Shown here one piece after another: positions 1-5,963 of a stretch of DNA of 8,550 nt. The stretch is from Thermoplasmata archaeon. GTDB lineage: Archaea > Thermoplasmatota > Thermoplasmata > Lutacidiplasmatales > UBA184. Every line of letters begins with the position of its first letter. Within the stretch, counting starts at the first letter, position 1. The notes under the pieces are model-generated. The model searched no databases. It worked only from the letters and a program-made list of their open reading frames with translations, and was not told the origin of the DNA. The translations under genes and the position numbers were made by a program. The stretch spans positions 1-8,550 of the forward strand of contig JAKIVW010000079.1 in assembly GCA_022750355.1 (NCBI GenBank), given 5' to 3'.

Positions 1-445
1 TCGTGGAATTCGAGACCTTCTGGGCGATGACGAGATCGCCGGTGTTGATGACCCCGACCACGTCCGAGGAGCCGTGTTGCATGCTCTGGGACTCCACGAC
101 GTAGACGGGCGGCCAGTTCTGGGCGAAGGCGTACAGCGACACTACCAGGAGGATGACGATCGCGAGCGCGACCAGCGGGGCAAAGTAAAGGGAGTCTCGG
201 GCCCTCCAGAAGACCCGGTCGCGTTTGCTCGAGGCGGGTCGGGGGGCGTCGTCCTCCCCCTCCATGCCTTCATCCTGCGCGGTGGAATCGCGGGACCATC
301 TCCGGATCGGTCGGGGCCGACTCTTGGGGGGATGCCGTGCGGAGGTTCGGGGCCGGGCCCGTCGCGGTGCCTCATCCTCCTCCTCGTCCGCGTCGAGGTC
401 GGGGTCCTCCTCCTCGTCGTCCGGCGAAGCCGGGGCCCGGGCCAT
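1..445 (-). CDS. Archaeal signal peptidase I (Sec11/S26B type), 5' part only
   Basis: Serine protease that would cleave signal peptides from exported proteins at the outer face of the membrane. The gene runs off the left edge, so only its first 148 codons are visible. Residues 1-85 are an unusual hydrophilic extension: two acidic clusters around 9-25, then an Arg/Pro-rich stretch and another short acidic patch. A transmembrane segment follows at about 87-106. Next come the family hallmarks: VESQSM with the catalytic Ser at 121, and GVINTGDLVIAQKV at 131-144, which matches the conserved GD-x-V region after the nucleophile. The later catalytic boxes lie outside the window. ATG at 445 has AAGGG about 8 bases upstream. 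An in-frame ATG at 472 would add nine residues and cannot be excluded. The gene is divergent from the cyclase-family gene. Family identity is well supported; the role of the extension is unknown. Confidence 0.85.
   Translation of the reverse strand, partial: MARAPASPDDEEEDPDLDADEEEDEAPRRARPRTSARHPPKSRPRPIRRWSRDSTAQDEGMEGEDDAPRPASSKRDRVFWRARDSLYFAPLVALAIVILLVVSLYAFAQNWPPVYVVESQSMQHGSSDVVGVINTGDLVIAQKVSNST
375..418 (-). repeat. 14-bp direct repeat encoding a duplicated acidic module
   Basis: The 14-base word TCCTCCTCCTCGTC (plus strand) occurs at 375-388 and again at 405-418, exactly 30 bases apart. On the coding minus strand each copy gives a DEEED cluster, so the signal peptidase extension carries the same acidic module twice with a 10-residue period. 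The reading frame is kept. This looks like a small internal duplication or slippage product in low-complexity coding DNA. Confidence 0.7.
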
Positions 446-537
446 GGAGTGACCCTTCGACTCGGCCCCCATAACCCTTCGGCTCGACCCGTATCTTCGA
501 CGCTTAGACTGGGCCGGCCCCTCGTGAAGAAGCCAAC

Positions 538-544
538 GTTTATC
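538..544 (+). promoter_or_regulatory. Possible TATA box for the cyclase-family gene
   Basis: GTTTATC is the most AT-rich stretch in this GC-rich divergent spacer. It lies about 49 bases before the ATG at 590. With the usual archaeal distance of about 25 bases from TATA centre to transcript start, this leaves a leader of roughly 24 bases. It is weak because no good BRE is visible. Confidence 0.3.
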
Positions 545-589
545 GTCCGCCCACCCGAGAGCCGGTCCTCGGCGGGCTCCGATCGAACG

Positions 590-1219
590 ATGCGGCGGAT
601 CGACATCTCCATTCCACTTCGTCCCGCCATGGCGGCATTTCCCGGAGATCCCCCGTTCACCGTCGAACCGGTCCACTCGCTCGCCCGGGGGGACGCCTAC
701 CACACGTCCCGAATCTCGTTGGGGTCGCATGCGGGAACTCACGTCGACCCTCCGCTCCACTTCCTACCGGACGGTGCCCCGACCGACCGTCTCGATCTCG
801 AGGTCTTGAACGGACCGTGCACCGTCCTGGACGTCGACAAGAACCATCCCGCGATCCAACCCACGGACCTCGGGACCCTTCCTCCGGGGGCGGTTCGGGT
901 ACTCTTCCGGACCGCGAATTCCGAACGATGGGTCCAGCGTGAGGAGTTCTTCTCCGATTACGTCGCGCTTTCACTGCCGGCCGCGGAGGAGCTGCTCCGA
1001 CGGGGAGTCCGCTTGGTCGGGATCGATTCCCTCTCCGTGGAGTCCGACCCGACCGGAAAGTTTCCGGTCCATCACGCCCTACTGCGGAAGGGAGTGATCA
1101 TCCTCGAGGGGCTCCGGCTGCAGGACGTCCCACCGGGAGCCTACGACCTGGAATGCTTGCCCCTCCGACTCCAGGACGGGGACGGTGGTCCGGCCCGGGC
1201 CGTGCTGCGAACGACCTAG
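590..1219 (+). CDS. Cyclase-family metal hydrolase, KynB/arylformamidase-like
   Basis: A 209-residue cytoplasmic enzyme of the cyclase family (PF04199), whose best-known member, KynB, hydrolyses N-formylkynurenine to kynurenine in tryptophan breakdown. The metal-binding motif is intact: H47-A-G-T-H51-x-D53-x-P-x-H57. Also present are GID (144-146), the HH pair at 161-162, ILEGL with Glu173, and the terminal pattern VPPGAYDL...LPLRL...RAVL (180-206) typical of bacterial KynB-like proteins. Length matches KynB (about 210). I chose the ATG at 590 because homology starts there; the frame is open upstream but that stretch reads as low-quality GC-rich sequence. The gene is followed after 10 bases by a membrane protein gene. 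Substrate is not proven: isatin hydrolases and other cyclases share the motif, and no other kynurenine-pathway gene is visible. Confidence 0.88.
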   Translation: MRRIDISIPLRPAMAAFPGDPPFTVEPVHSLARGDAYHTSRISLGSHAGTHVDPPLHFLPDGAPTDRLDLEVLNGPCTVLDVDKNHPAIQPTDLGTLPPGAVRVLFRTANSERWVQREEFFSDYVALSLPAAEELLRRGVRLVGIDSLSVESDPTGKFPVHHALLRKGVIILEGLRLQDVPPGAYDLECLPLRLQDGDGGPARAVLRTT

Positions 1220-1229
1220 GGGGGATCCG

Positions 1230-1661
1230 ATGGGACTTCCGCCGCCGGGCTCCGGCCCGTACTCGCTCTCGTTGGAGACCGCCGGGTTCGTCGTGCTGGC
1301 GGTCAGCCTCGCTCTGTTCGTGCTCATGTTCCTCGTGCTTCGCAGTTATCACCCCAACCGCAAGCGCGGGCTCGAAGGATACCTCGAGGGCGCGGGGGTC
1401 AGCCTGGTGTTCCTCGTCTTCGCCTTCGTACTGGTCGTGGCCATCGCGGCGCACGACCCGCACGGCAACAAGACCTCGTACGCGCTCTACACGACGGTCT
1501 TGACTGGTTACTGGCTCGCCTTCGCGATCCCCGTCGTCACGGTCGCGAGTTCGATCCAGGCGCGGTCCCGCGGGGCGATCCCCTGGCTGATCCCCTCGAT
1601 GATCGTCGCGGCGTTGATGTTCGTCGGACTGTTCGGGTACTACTATCTGGCCCCCGCGTGA
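1230..1661 (+). CDS. Four-helix integral membrane protein of unknown function
   Basis: A 143-residue protein with four clear hydrophobic segments at about 17-38, 52-74, 84-108 and 116-141. The loop at 39-51 is basic (HPNRKRGLEGYLEG) and HDPHGNK lies between helices 2 and 3. The ATG at 1230 follows a G-rich stretch that may serve as a weak ribosome site; a longer reading from 1185 would overlap the upstream enzyme and add a non-conserved Pro/Arg stretch. The start lies 10 bases after the stop of the cyclase-family gene, so the two are probably co-transcribed. It converges on the Trm112-like gene with only 10 bases between stop codons. I do not recognise the family. The high share of GC-ending codons supports a real gene. 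Confidence 0.75.
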   Translation: MGLPPPGSGPYSLSLETAGFVVLAVSLALFVLMFLVLRSYHPNRKRGLEGYLEGAGVSLVFLVFAFVLVVAIAAHDPHGNKTSYALYTTVLTGYWLAFAIPVVTVASSIQARSRGAIPWLIPSMIVAALMFVGLFGYYYLAPA

Positions 1662-1671
1662 GCGGGAGGCA

Positions 1672-1854
1672 TCAGTCGCGGTCTTCCGGCGGCAGCAGAT
1701 CGGGGATCCCGTCCGAGATCGGGTAGACGACGTGGCAGCCTGTGCACGTCAGGGTCCCTTCGAGGATCTCCTCCCCCTCGACCGTACCGGTCGCGAGGCG
1801 GAGCTCGCTCCGACACACGGGACAGCGGAGGACCTCGAGGAGGTCCGGCCTCAC
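1672..1854 (-). CDS. trm112: Trm112-like zinc-binding methyltransferase partner
   Basis: A 60-residue protein of the Trm112/UPF0434 type. Trm112 proteins bind and activate several methyltransferases acting on tRNA, rRNA and release factor. The sequence has the expected start (RPDLLEVLRCPVC), two Cys pairs at 11/14 and 37/40 for one zinc, and the typical ending YPISDGIPDLLP at 44-55. The start is a GTG at 1854 whose GTGA overlaps the stop of aIF2-gamma by 4 bases, implying translational coupling. No ATG is available at a sensible place, and this GTG gives exactly the family length. It is the last gene of the rps6e-eif2g unit. Partner enzymes are not in this window. Short Trm112-like domains also occur in unrelated bacterial contexts, but here all zinc ligands are present. 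Confidence 0.85.
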   Translation of the reverse strand: MRPDLLEVLRCPVCRSELRLATGTVEGEEILEGTLTCTGCHVVYPISDGIPDLLPPEDRD

Positions 1855-3086
1855 TTCGCCCCGCCTTCGACGATCCCGTAGCCGATGAGCCGCCACGCGT
1901 TCAGTTTGCGCGAAATGGCCACCCGGCTTCCGGGGAAGACGGTCACGGACCGGTTGAGGGCCAACTCGACGTCGTTCCCTCGGGCGCTCGTGACCTTTCC
2001 CGCGGCGATGGTCGTCCCGACGGTGACCGCGAGGACTTCGCTCGTCCGGATCTTCTCGACCTTGATCTCGCGCTGGGCGCCGAGCACTCGATCCAGGAGC
2101 GTCGCATGGAGTCGGATCTTCTGGCTCACCGGAGGTAGGGTTCCCGCGGTCCCGACCAGCCGCCCGGTGAGACCGTCCCCCTTCGCGAGGGCCGGGTCGA
2201 GGCTGGTCCCCAGCGCTGCCAAGCCCCCCGGGCGGAGTTCGTCCCACTCTTGGCCGCCGGAGATGATGGACGTGACATGGGTATGGAGGGACTCGGCGTG
2301 AGCGCCGACAGCGCCCTGCGGGCCGGGCCGGATCTCGATCTCCTCACCGATCTTGAGGTGACCCTGGATGAGGGATCCGCCGAGGACGCCCCCTCGGAGG
2401 TCGGCGGGGCGAGTCCCGGGGCGGTTGATATCGAATGAGCGGGCGACATACATGAGCGGGGGTTTTTTCGGATCGCGGACCGGGGTCGGGATCGTCTCCT
2501 GGATCGCGCCGATGAGGGCGTCGATGTTGACCCGGTGGTTCGCGCTCACCGGTACGACGGGGGCCGTGGCGATCGGGGAGTCCTTCAGGAACTCGACGAT
2601 CTCCCGGTAGTTCTGCTCGGCCGCTTCGGTCGACAAAAGGTCGATCTTGTTCTGGACGACGACCACCTTGTGGACGCCGATGATATCGAGGGCGTAGAGG
2701 TGCTCGCGCGTCTGAGGCTGCGGAACGGTCTCGTTGGCGGCCACGAGCAGCAACGCTCCGTCCATGATCGCGGCCCCCGAGAGCATCGTTTCCATCAGGG
2801 TCTCATGACCGGGGGCGTCGACGAAGGAGACCGCCCGCAGGAACTTCGCTTCCCCGCCGCAATTCGGGCACTTGGGGTCGTTGGAGTAACCGAGGGGAAC
2901 CGGACAGTTCGGGCATTGGTAGAACGCCGCATCGGCGTAGCCCAACTTGATCGAGATCCCCCGCTTCAGCTCCTCCGAGTGGCGGTCGGTCCACTCGCCG
3001 GTGAGCGCCTGCGTCAGCGTGGTCTTGCCATGGTCGACATGGCCCACCAGGCCGATGTTGACTTCGGGTTGTCGAGGGACCTTCAT
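1851..3086 (-). CDS. eif2g: Translation initiation factor aIF2 subunit gamma
   Basis: The GTPase subunit of archaeal IF2, which brings initiator Met-tRNA to the small ribosomal subunit. The 411-residue length is normal. The G domain is complete: P-loop GHVDHGKT at 15-22, DAPGH at 90-94, NKID at 146-149 and SAN at 181-183. The zinc knuckle is intact with Cys 58, 61, 73 and 76. After the G domain comes the highly conserved MYVARSFDINRPGT, the start of the two beta-barrel domains that bind tRNA and the other subunits. The ATG overlaps the S6e stop by 4 bases (ATGA), and its own stop overlaps the GTG of the Trm112-like gene. All three therefore form one coupled unit driven by the promoter before rps6e. 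The alpha and beta subunit genes are not here. Confidence 0.98.
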   Translation of the reverse strand: MKVPRQPEVNIGLVGHVDHGKTTLTQALTGEWTDRHSEELKRGISIKLGYADAAFYQCPNCPVPLGYSNDPKCPNCGGEAKFLRAVSFVDAPGHETLMETMLSGAAIMDGALLLVAANETVPQPQTREHLYALDIIGVHKVVVVQNKIDLLSTEAAEQNYREIVEFLKDSPIATAPVVPVSANHRVNIDALIGAIQETIPTPVRDPKKPPLMYVARSFDINRPGTRPADLRGGVLGGSLIQGHLKIGEEIEIRPGPQGAVGAHAESLHTHVTSIISGGQEWDELRPGGLAALGTSLDPALAKGDGLTGRLVGTAGTLPPVSQKIRLHATLLDRVLGAQREIKVEKIRTSEVLAVTVGTTIAAGKVTSARGNDVELALNRSVTVFPGSRVAISRKLNAWRLIGYGIVEGGAK

Positions 3087-3460
3087 GACGCGACGAGGAG
3101 CTCCGCGAGGGGCTTCCCGCCTTTTTGTTCGACCACGAGGTTGATCTGAACCGTATCCTCGCTGATCGTGTTCCCGCGGAACGTACGACGCTTGCGCATC
3201 CCGAGTCGCGGAGCTTGGAATCCGAACCCGTCGCCCACATAGAGGCGGGTCTGGCGAGCCCCCGGTAGGCCCGGCCGCATCGGGAAACCGCTCTTGTCCG
3301 TGCCGCCCGTGATGCGGAACGTGTACCCGGCCGCGCCGATCAACTCGCCACCGACCGTCTCACCGATACGCTTGCCGAGGAAACCGGCGGCCTGGGGATC
3401 GGCCACGGTGCGTGCGATGGAAACGGCGCGTTCGGAGATGACCAGCTTGTACTCGACCAT
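3083..3460 (-). CDS. rps6e: 30S ribosomal protein S6e
   Basis: Small-subunit ribosomal protein of archaea and eukaryotes, 125 residues, which is the normal archaeal length. It lacks the long phosphorylated C-terminal tail of the eukaryotic form. Diagnostic segments are MVEYKLVIS at the start, GYTFRITGGTDKSGFPMRPG in the middle (45-64) and RKRRTFRGNTISEDTVQIN (89-107). The ATG at 3460 is preceded by GAGG four bases upstream, a plausible ribosome site, and by a strong TATA/BRE element about 38 bases upstream. It heads the operon with aIF2-gamma and the Trm112-like gene; the rps6e-eif2g pairing is known from many archaea. Confidence 0.97.
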   Translation of the reverse strand: MVEYKLVISERAVSIARTVADPQAAGFLGKRIGETVGGELIGAAGYTFRITGGTDKSGFPMRPGLPGARQTRLYVGDGFGFQAPRLGMRKRRTFRGNTISEDTVQINLVVEQKGGKPLAELLVAS

Positions 3461-3493
3461 CCGTCCTCAGGTGCGGCGCGCGACCGATAGGTC

Positions 3494-3510
3494 GTTTAAA
3501 TAGCTTTTGC
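3494..3510 (-). promoter_or_regulatory. TATA box and BRE for the rps6e-eif2g-trm112 operon
   Basis: On the minus strand the sequence reads GCAAAAGCTATTTAAAC. A purine-rich AAAAG, like a BRE, precedes TATTTAAA, by far the best TATA box in the window. The TATA centre is about 38 bases before the S6e ATG, which predicts a leader of roughly 13 bases that includes GAGG at 3465-3468. The TATA element contains the TAA stop of the upstream surface-protein gene (3496-3498), so the promoter is embedded at the end of another gene. Confidence 0.75.
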
Positions 3511-4449
3511 GAGGGCAACGTAGGGCGCCGAGATGAGTCCGACCCCAGAGACGGCGTTCCCCAGTCCCGCGGCGCAGTTGACGGACCCCGAGGAGTGGTT
3601 TTCGACGACCCCCGTCGTTCCCGAGATCGTGGCGTTGAATTCGGCCCCCGTTACGTTCTCTATAAGCGGGACTGGGCACGACGTATCGACGACGAACGAG
3701 ACGGCGGAGACACCGACACCCCCGACCGACAGCCCCCCGATGGAAACGAGGAGCTGCGTCGCGGTGGGATATTGGGCCAGGAAGGGGGACGCGCCCGAGG
3801 CGTTCGCGGCAGCGACCAGCGCCGGAGAGTCCAATTCACTGGCCGGGAAGGGGGCGAGGTAGCCGAGGACTCCGCCGGCGCACGAGCTCCCGGAGACCGA
3901 GTACAGGGCCGTCGGGATTCCCAGGTCGACGGAGACGAGGGCGAATCCTGCGGCCCCATTCGAGAGACCGACGATCCAGAACGCGGCGTGACCCGCGGGG
4001 GTAGCGGGCGGGGTACCATCGATCGCCAATGAAGTGGGAGCGCCGGAGGCCTCGGTGAGATTGCACCCCGCAGTGAGATTCCCGAGGGACGCAGAGTCGG
4101 AGATCGGCAATGAGAAACCGATCGAGAGCCGGACCCCGACGGCGATGACCGCGTTCCAGCTCCCGGAGAGCGCATGCGATGCCTCCGGACCCGCCACGGA
4201 TTCCGCCTCGCCCATCGTCGCAAACGACTCCGTCGTGGTCGTCGTGCTCTTGTGAAACAGGAAACCCGCGGCGGCCAACACACCTACAATAAGCACCGCG
4301 GCGACGACTACCGCGACGACCGGCGTGACCCATCGCCTCGATCGCGGGGCCGGAGCGGGAGCAGAGCTGGGGGGAGACGAGGAGGCGCTGGCGTTCCACG
4401 AGGGCGGAGAGGGAGTCGTAACGTCCGAACTCGGAGCCGAGGAGGTCAT
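3496..4449 (-). CDS. Membrane-anchored secreted protein, probably glycosylated, unknown function
   Basis: A 317-residue protein I cannot assign to a family. Residues 1-36 are Ser/Pro/Ala-rich and hydrophilic, RSRR at 36-39 precedes a single transmembrane segment at about 42-65, and the remainder is an Ala/Gly/Ser/Thr-rich domain. The positive residues before the helix suggest an inside N-terminus and an outside C-terminal domain. That domain holds six N-x-S/T sequons (N124, 130, 216, 265, 272, 284) and four Cys (129, 190, 258, 292) that could form two disulfides. The ATG at 4449 is preferred over the TTG at 4482; no ribosome site is visible, so the message may be leaderless. It ends inside the rps6e promoter and is divergent from the prepilin peptidase gene. 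It lacks a class III (pilin) signal, so it is probably not that enzyme's substrate. Confidence 0.8.
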   Translation of the reverse strand: MTSSAPSSDVTTPSPPSWNASASSSPPSSAPAPAPRSRRWVTPVVAVVVAAVLIVGVLAAAGFLFHKSTTTTTESFATMGEAESVAGPEASHALSGSWNAVIAVGVRLSIGFSLPISDSASLGNLTAGCNLTEASGAPTSLAIDGTPPATPAGHAAFWIVGLSNGAAGFALVSVDLGIPTALYSVSGSSCAGGVLGYLAPFPASELDSPALVAAANASGASPFLAQYPTATQLLVSIGGLSVGGVGVSAVSFVVDTSCPVPLIENVTGAEFNATISGTTGVVENHSSGSVNCAAGLGNAVSGVGLISAPYVALAKAI

Positions 4450-4511
4450 GCGAATTGATAGGCCGCGCGAGGTAGAAAACAACCACCCGGCCGCGTGCGC
4501 CCGCAGCCGCG

Positions 4512-4518
4512 TTCTTAA
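4512..4518 (+). promoter_or_regulatory. Possible TATA box for the prepilin peptidase gene
   Basis: TTCTTAA stands out in the 107-base divergent spacer and lies about 42 bases before the TTG start at 4557. The implied leader would just include the GGAGAGG ribosome site. This is a weak match by eye only. Confidence 0.35.
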
Positions 4519-4543
4519 GAGGAGGCCCCCGCGTCGAGCCGGC

Positions 4544-4550
4544 GGAGAGG
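4544..4550 (+). promoter_or_regulatory. Ribosome binding site deciding the TTG start at 4557
   Basis: GGAGAGG sits six bases before a TTG codon. It supports this non-ATG start for the prepilin peptidase, which has no in-frame ATG before residue 85, well after the first catalytic Asp. It resembles the archaeal anti-16S consensus GGAGGTGA. Confidence 0.6.
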
Positions 4551-4556
4551 GCGACG

Positions 4557-5477
4557 TTGTCCGGCGCAGGGCCCCTGTGGCTGGACCTGGGTGCGGTCAT
4601 CCTCCTTGCGGGCCTCGGGATCGCCGCTTACCTCGACCTACGGACGCGGGAGGTTCCGGATCACCTCTGGCAGCTCCTCGGCGTGATCGGGGCGATCGGA
4701 GGCGCGGTCGTGATCTTTCCCGAGGGCGGGATCTCCCTGGCGTTCTGGTTCTTGGTTGCGGGGCTGGCCCTCGAACACGTGTTCCCGTGGGACGGCGACG
4801 GGGGCGGAATGATCGCGCAGTGGGCCGATCTGATCGAACTCGTGGCGTACGGAGCGGTGACTCTGCTCGTCGGGATCGGCGTATTCCGTCTCGGGTGGGG
4901 CAGCGGCGGCGTTCCAACGGCGGCGGTGGCGCTGCTGGCCACCATCATCGTGGCCCGCCTCCTCTTCGAGAGCGGGGTCCTCTACGGAGGGGCGGACGCG
5001 AAGGCGCTTCTCATCGCCGGGGTCCTGGTACCGATGTTCCCCGTTCCGTGGCTCGGCGTTCCCCCCACGGCCCAGGTATTCACGTCGTTCGTACCCTACG
5101 CGATCGACCTATTGATGGACGCCGCCGTTCTCTCCGTCGTCATCCCGATCGCCGTGGCGGCGCGCAACGCGCGACGAGGCGAGTTCACGGTGCGCACCGG
5201 GTTCACGACCTACACCATCCCGGTGGCGGATCTCCCTCGAAGGTACGTGTGGGTCCGAGACCCCGCCCGCCCGACCACGCCCGACGAGGAGGAGGCGATC
5301 GAGACATCGGCGGACGACGAGGCTTGGCGTACGCGCGTCGCGCAGGAACTGACGGCGCGGGGGATCGTCCGCGTGCGGGTCGGCCCGCAACTCCCGTTCA
5401 TCGTCCTGATGGTCGGGGGTGCGTTGGGGGCCCTCCTACTCGGGAACTGGATCATCGACTTGCTGGCGGCGGTGTGA
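4557..5477 (+). CDS. Archaeal A24-family prepilin/preflagellin peptidase
   Basis: A membrane aspartyl protease that removes the short positively charged leader from archaeal pilins and archaellins before assembly. It is 306 residues, multi-spanning. The first catalytic Asp is D27 in AAYLDLRTREVPDHLW; the second is D147 in YGGADAKALL, the archaeal form of the GxGD motif. Hydrophobic segments lie near 9-26, 39-55, 60-72, 95-111, 121-137, 150-166, 175-200 and 279-304. A hydrophilic acidic loop (202-270) precedes the final VRVRVGPQLPFIVLM segment, as in archaeal A24 proteins with the type II C-terminal domain. The start is TTG, supported by GGAGAGG upstream. It could act on archaellins (FlaK-like) or on pilins and sugar-binding proteins (EppA/PibD-like); no pilin gene is visible here to decide. 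Confidence 0.9.
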   Translation: MSGAGPLWLDLGAVILLAGLGIAAYLDLRTREVPDHLWQLLGVIGAIGGAVVIFPEGGISLAFWFLVAGLALEHVFPWDGDGGGMIAQWADLIELVAYGAVTLLVGIGVFRLGWGSGGVPTAAVALLATIIVARLLFESGVLYGGADAKALLIAGVLVPMFPVPWLGVPPTAQVFTSFVPYAIDLLMDAAVLSVVIPIAVAARNARRGEFTVRTGFTTYTIPVADLPRRYVWVRDPARPTTPDEEEAIETSADDEAWRTRVAQELTARGIVRVRVGPQLPFIVLMVGGALGALLLGNWIIDLLAAV

Positions 5478-5499
5478 TCCCGCGCGACCGTCGTTCGGG

Positions 5500-5513
5500 C
5501 GAAAGGTTTTCTT
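5500..5513 (+). promoter_or_regulatory. Possible BRE/TATA before the mutase small subunit gene
   Basis: CGAAA followed by GGTTTTCTT lies in the 69-base gap after the peptidase gene, with its centre about 38 bases before the ATG at 5547, the same spacing as the rps6e promoter. The T-rich run could instead, or also, serve as a terminator of the upstream gene. Evidence is by eye only. Confidence 0.35.
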
Positions 5514-5546
5514 CCCACCTCGGGTCCAACCTATCGGCGGAACACG

Positions 5547-5963
5547 ATGGCTCGTCGAGGAAGGACCGGACCCATCCGGGTACTAATCGCCAAGCCAGGG
5601 TTGGACGGCCACGACCGCGGCGCGAAGGTCGTCGCTCGCGCGCTGCGGGACGCCGGCATGGAGGTCATCTATGCGGGCCTCCGACAAACGCCGGAGGAGG
5701 TCGTGCGTGCGGCCCTGGAGGAGGATGTCGACCTGATCGGTCTATCGATCCTCTCCGGGGCCCACATGGCCCTGTTCCCCAAGATCCTCGTCTTGCTGAA
5801 GGCCGAAAAAGCCGGAAATATCCCCGTATTTGCCGGCGGTATCATCCCCGACGAGGATGCCCGCCGTTTGAAGAAGGCCGGTATCAAGGCGATCTTCGGC
5901 CCGGGTACGACGCTCCAGGAGATCGTCACGACCGCCCAGCGTTTGGCGCGCGGCGCGGCATGA
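5547..5963 (+). CDS. B12-binding small subunit of methylmalonyl-CoA mutase-type enzyme
   Basis: A 138-residue cobalamin-binding domain protein, the separately encoded small subunit of an acyl-CoA mutase. Such enzymes rearrange (R)-methylmalonyl-CoA to succinyl-CoA or related branched acyl-CoAs using adenosylcobalamin. The DxHxxG motif is intact (D20, H22, G25, in LDGHDRGAKVVA); H22 is the expected lower cobalt ligand. The SxL motif (S67-I-L) and the GG motif (AGGIIP, 96-101) are also present. The length matches stand-alone archaeal small subunits. The stop overlaps the MeaB start by 4 bases, matching the known functional link. The catalytic large subunit is not within the window. IcmB and HcmB-type small subunits look alike, so methylmalonyl-CoA as substrate is likely but not proven. 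Confidence 0.93.
   Translation: MARRGRTGPIRVLIAKPGLDGHDRGAKVVARALRDAGMEVIYAGLRQTPEEVVRAALEEDVDLIGLSILSGAHMALFPKILVLLKAEKAGNIPVFAGGIIPDEDARRLKKAGIKAIFGPGTTLQEIVTTAQRLARGAA

Noticed and set aside
371..418. CTC/CTT-rich tract as a regulatory polypyrimidine element
   Set aside because: It is explained by Glu/Asp codons on the opposite strand in the signal peptidase extension.
142..660. A 172-codon minus-strand frame over the signal peptidase start and the divergent spacer
   Set aside because: It is a shifted frame of the signal peptidase region, Arg/Pro-rich without structure; the true frame carries a helix and VESQSM.
2535..3149. A 204-codon plus-strand frame inside aIF2-gamma
   Set aside because: It is antisense to an unambiguous aIF2-gamma gene and shows no recognisable domain.
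3496..4449. The surface protein as a substrate of the neighbouring prepilin peptidase
   Set aside because: Its helix starts at residue 42 after a long Ser/Pro-rich stretch and RSRRW, not after a short leader with the expected cleavage motif.
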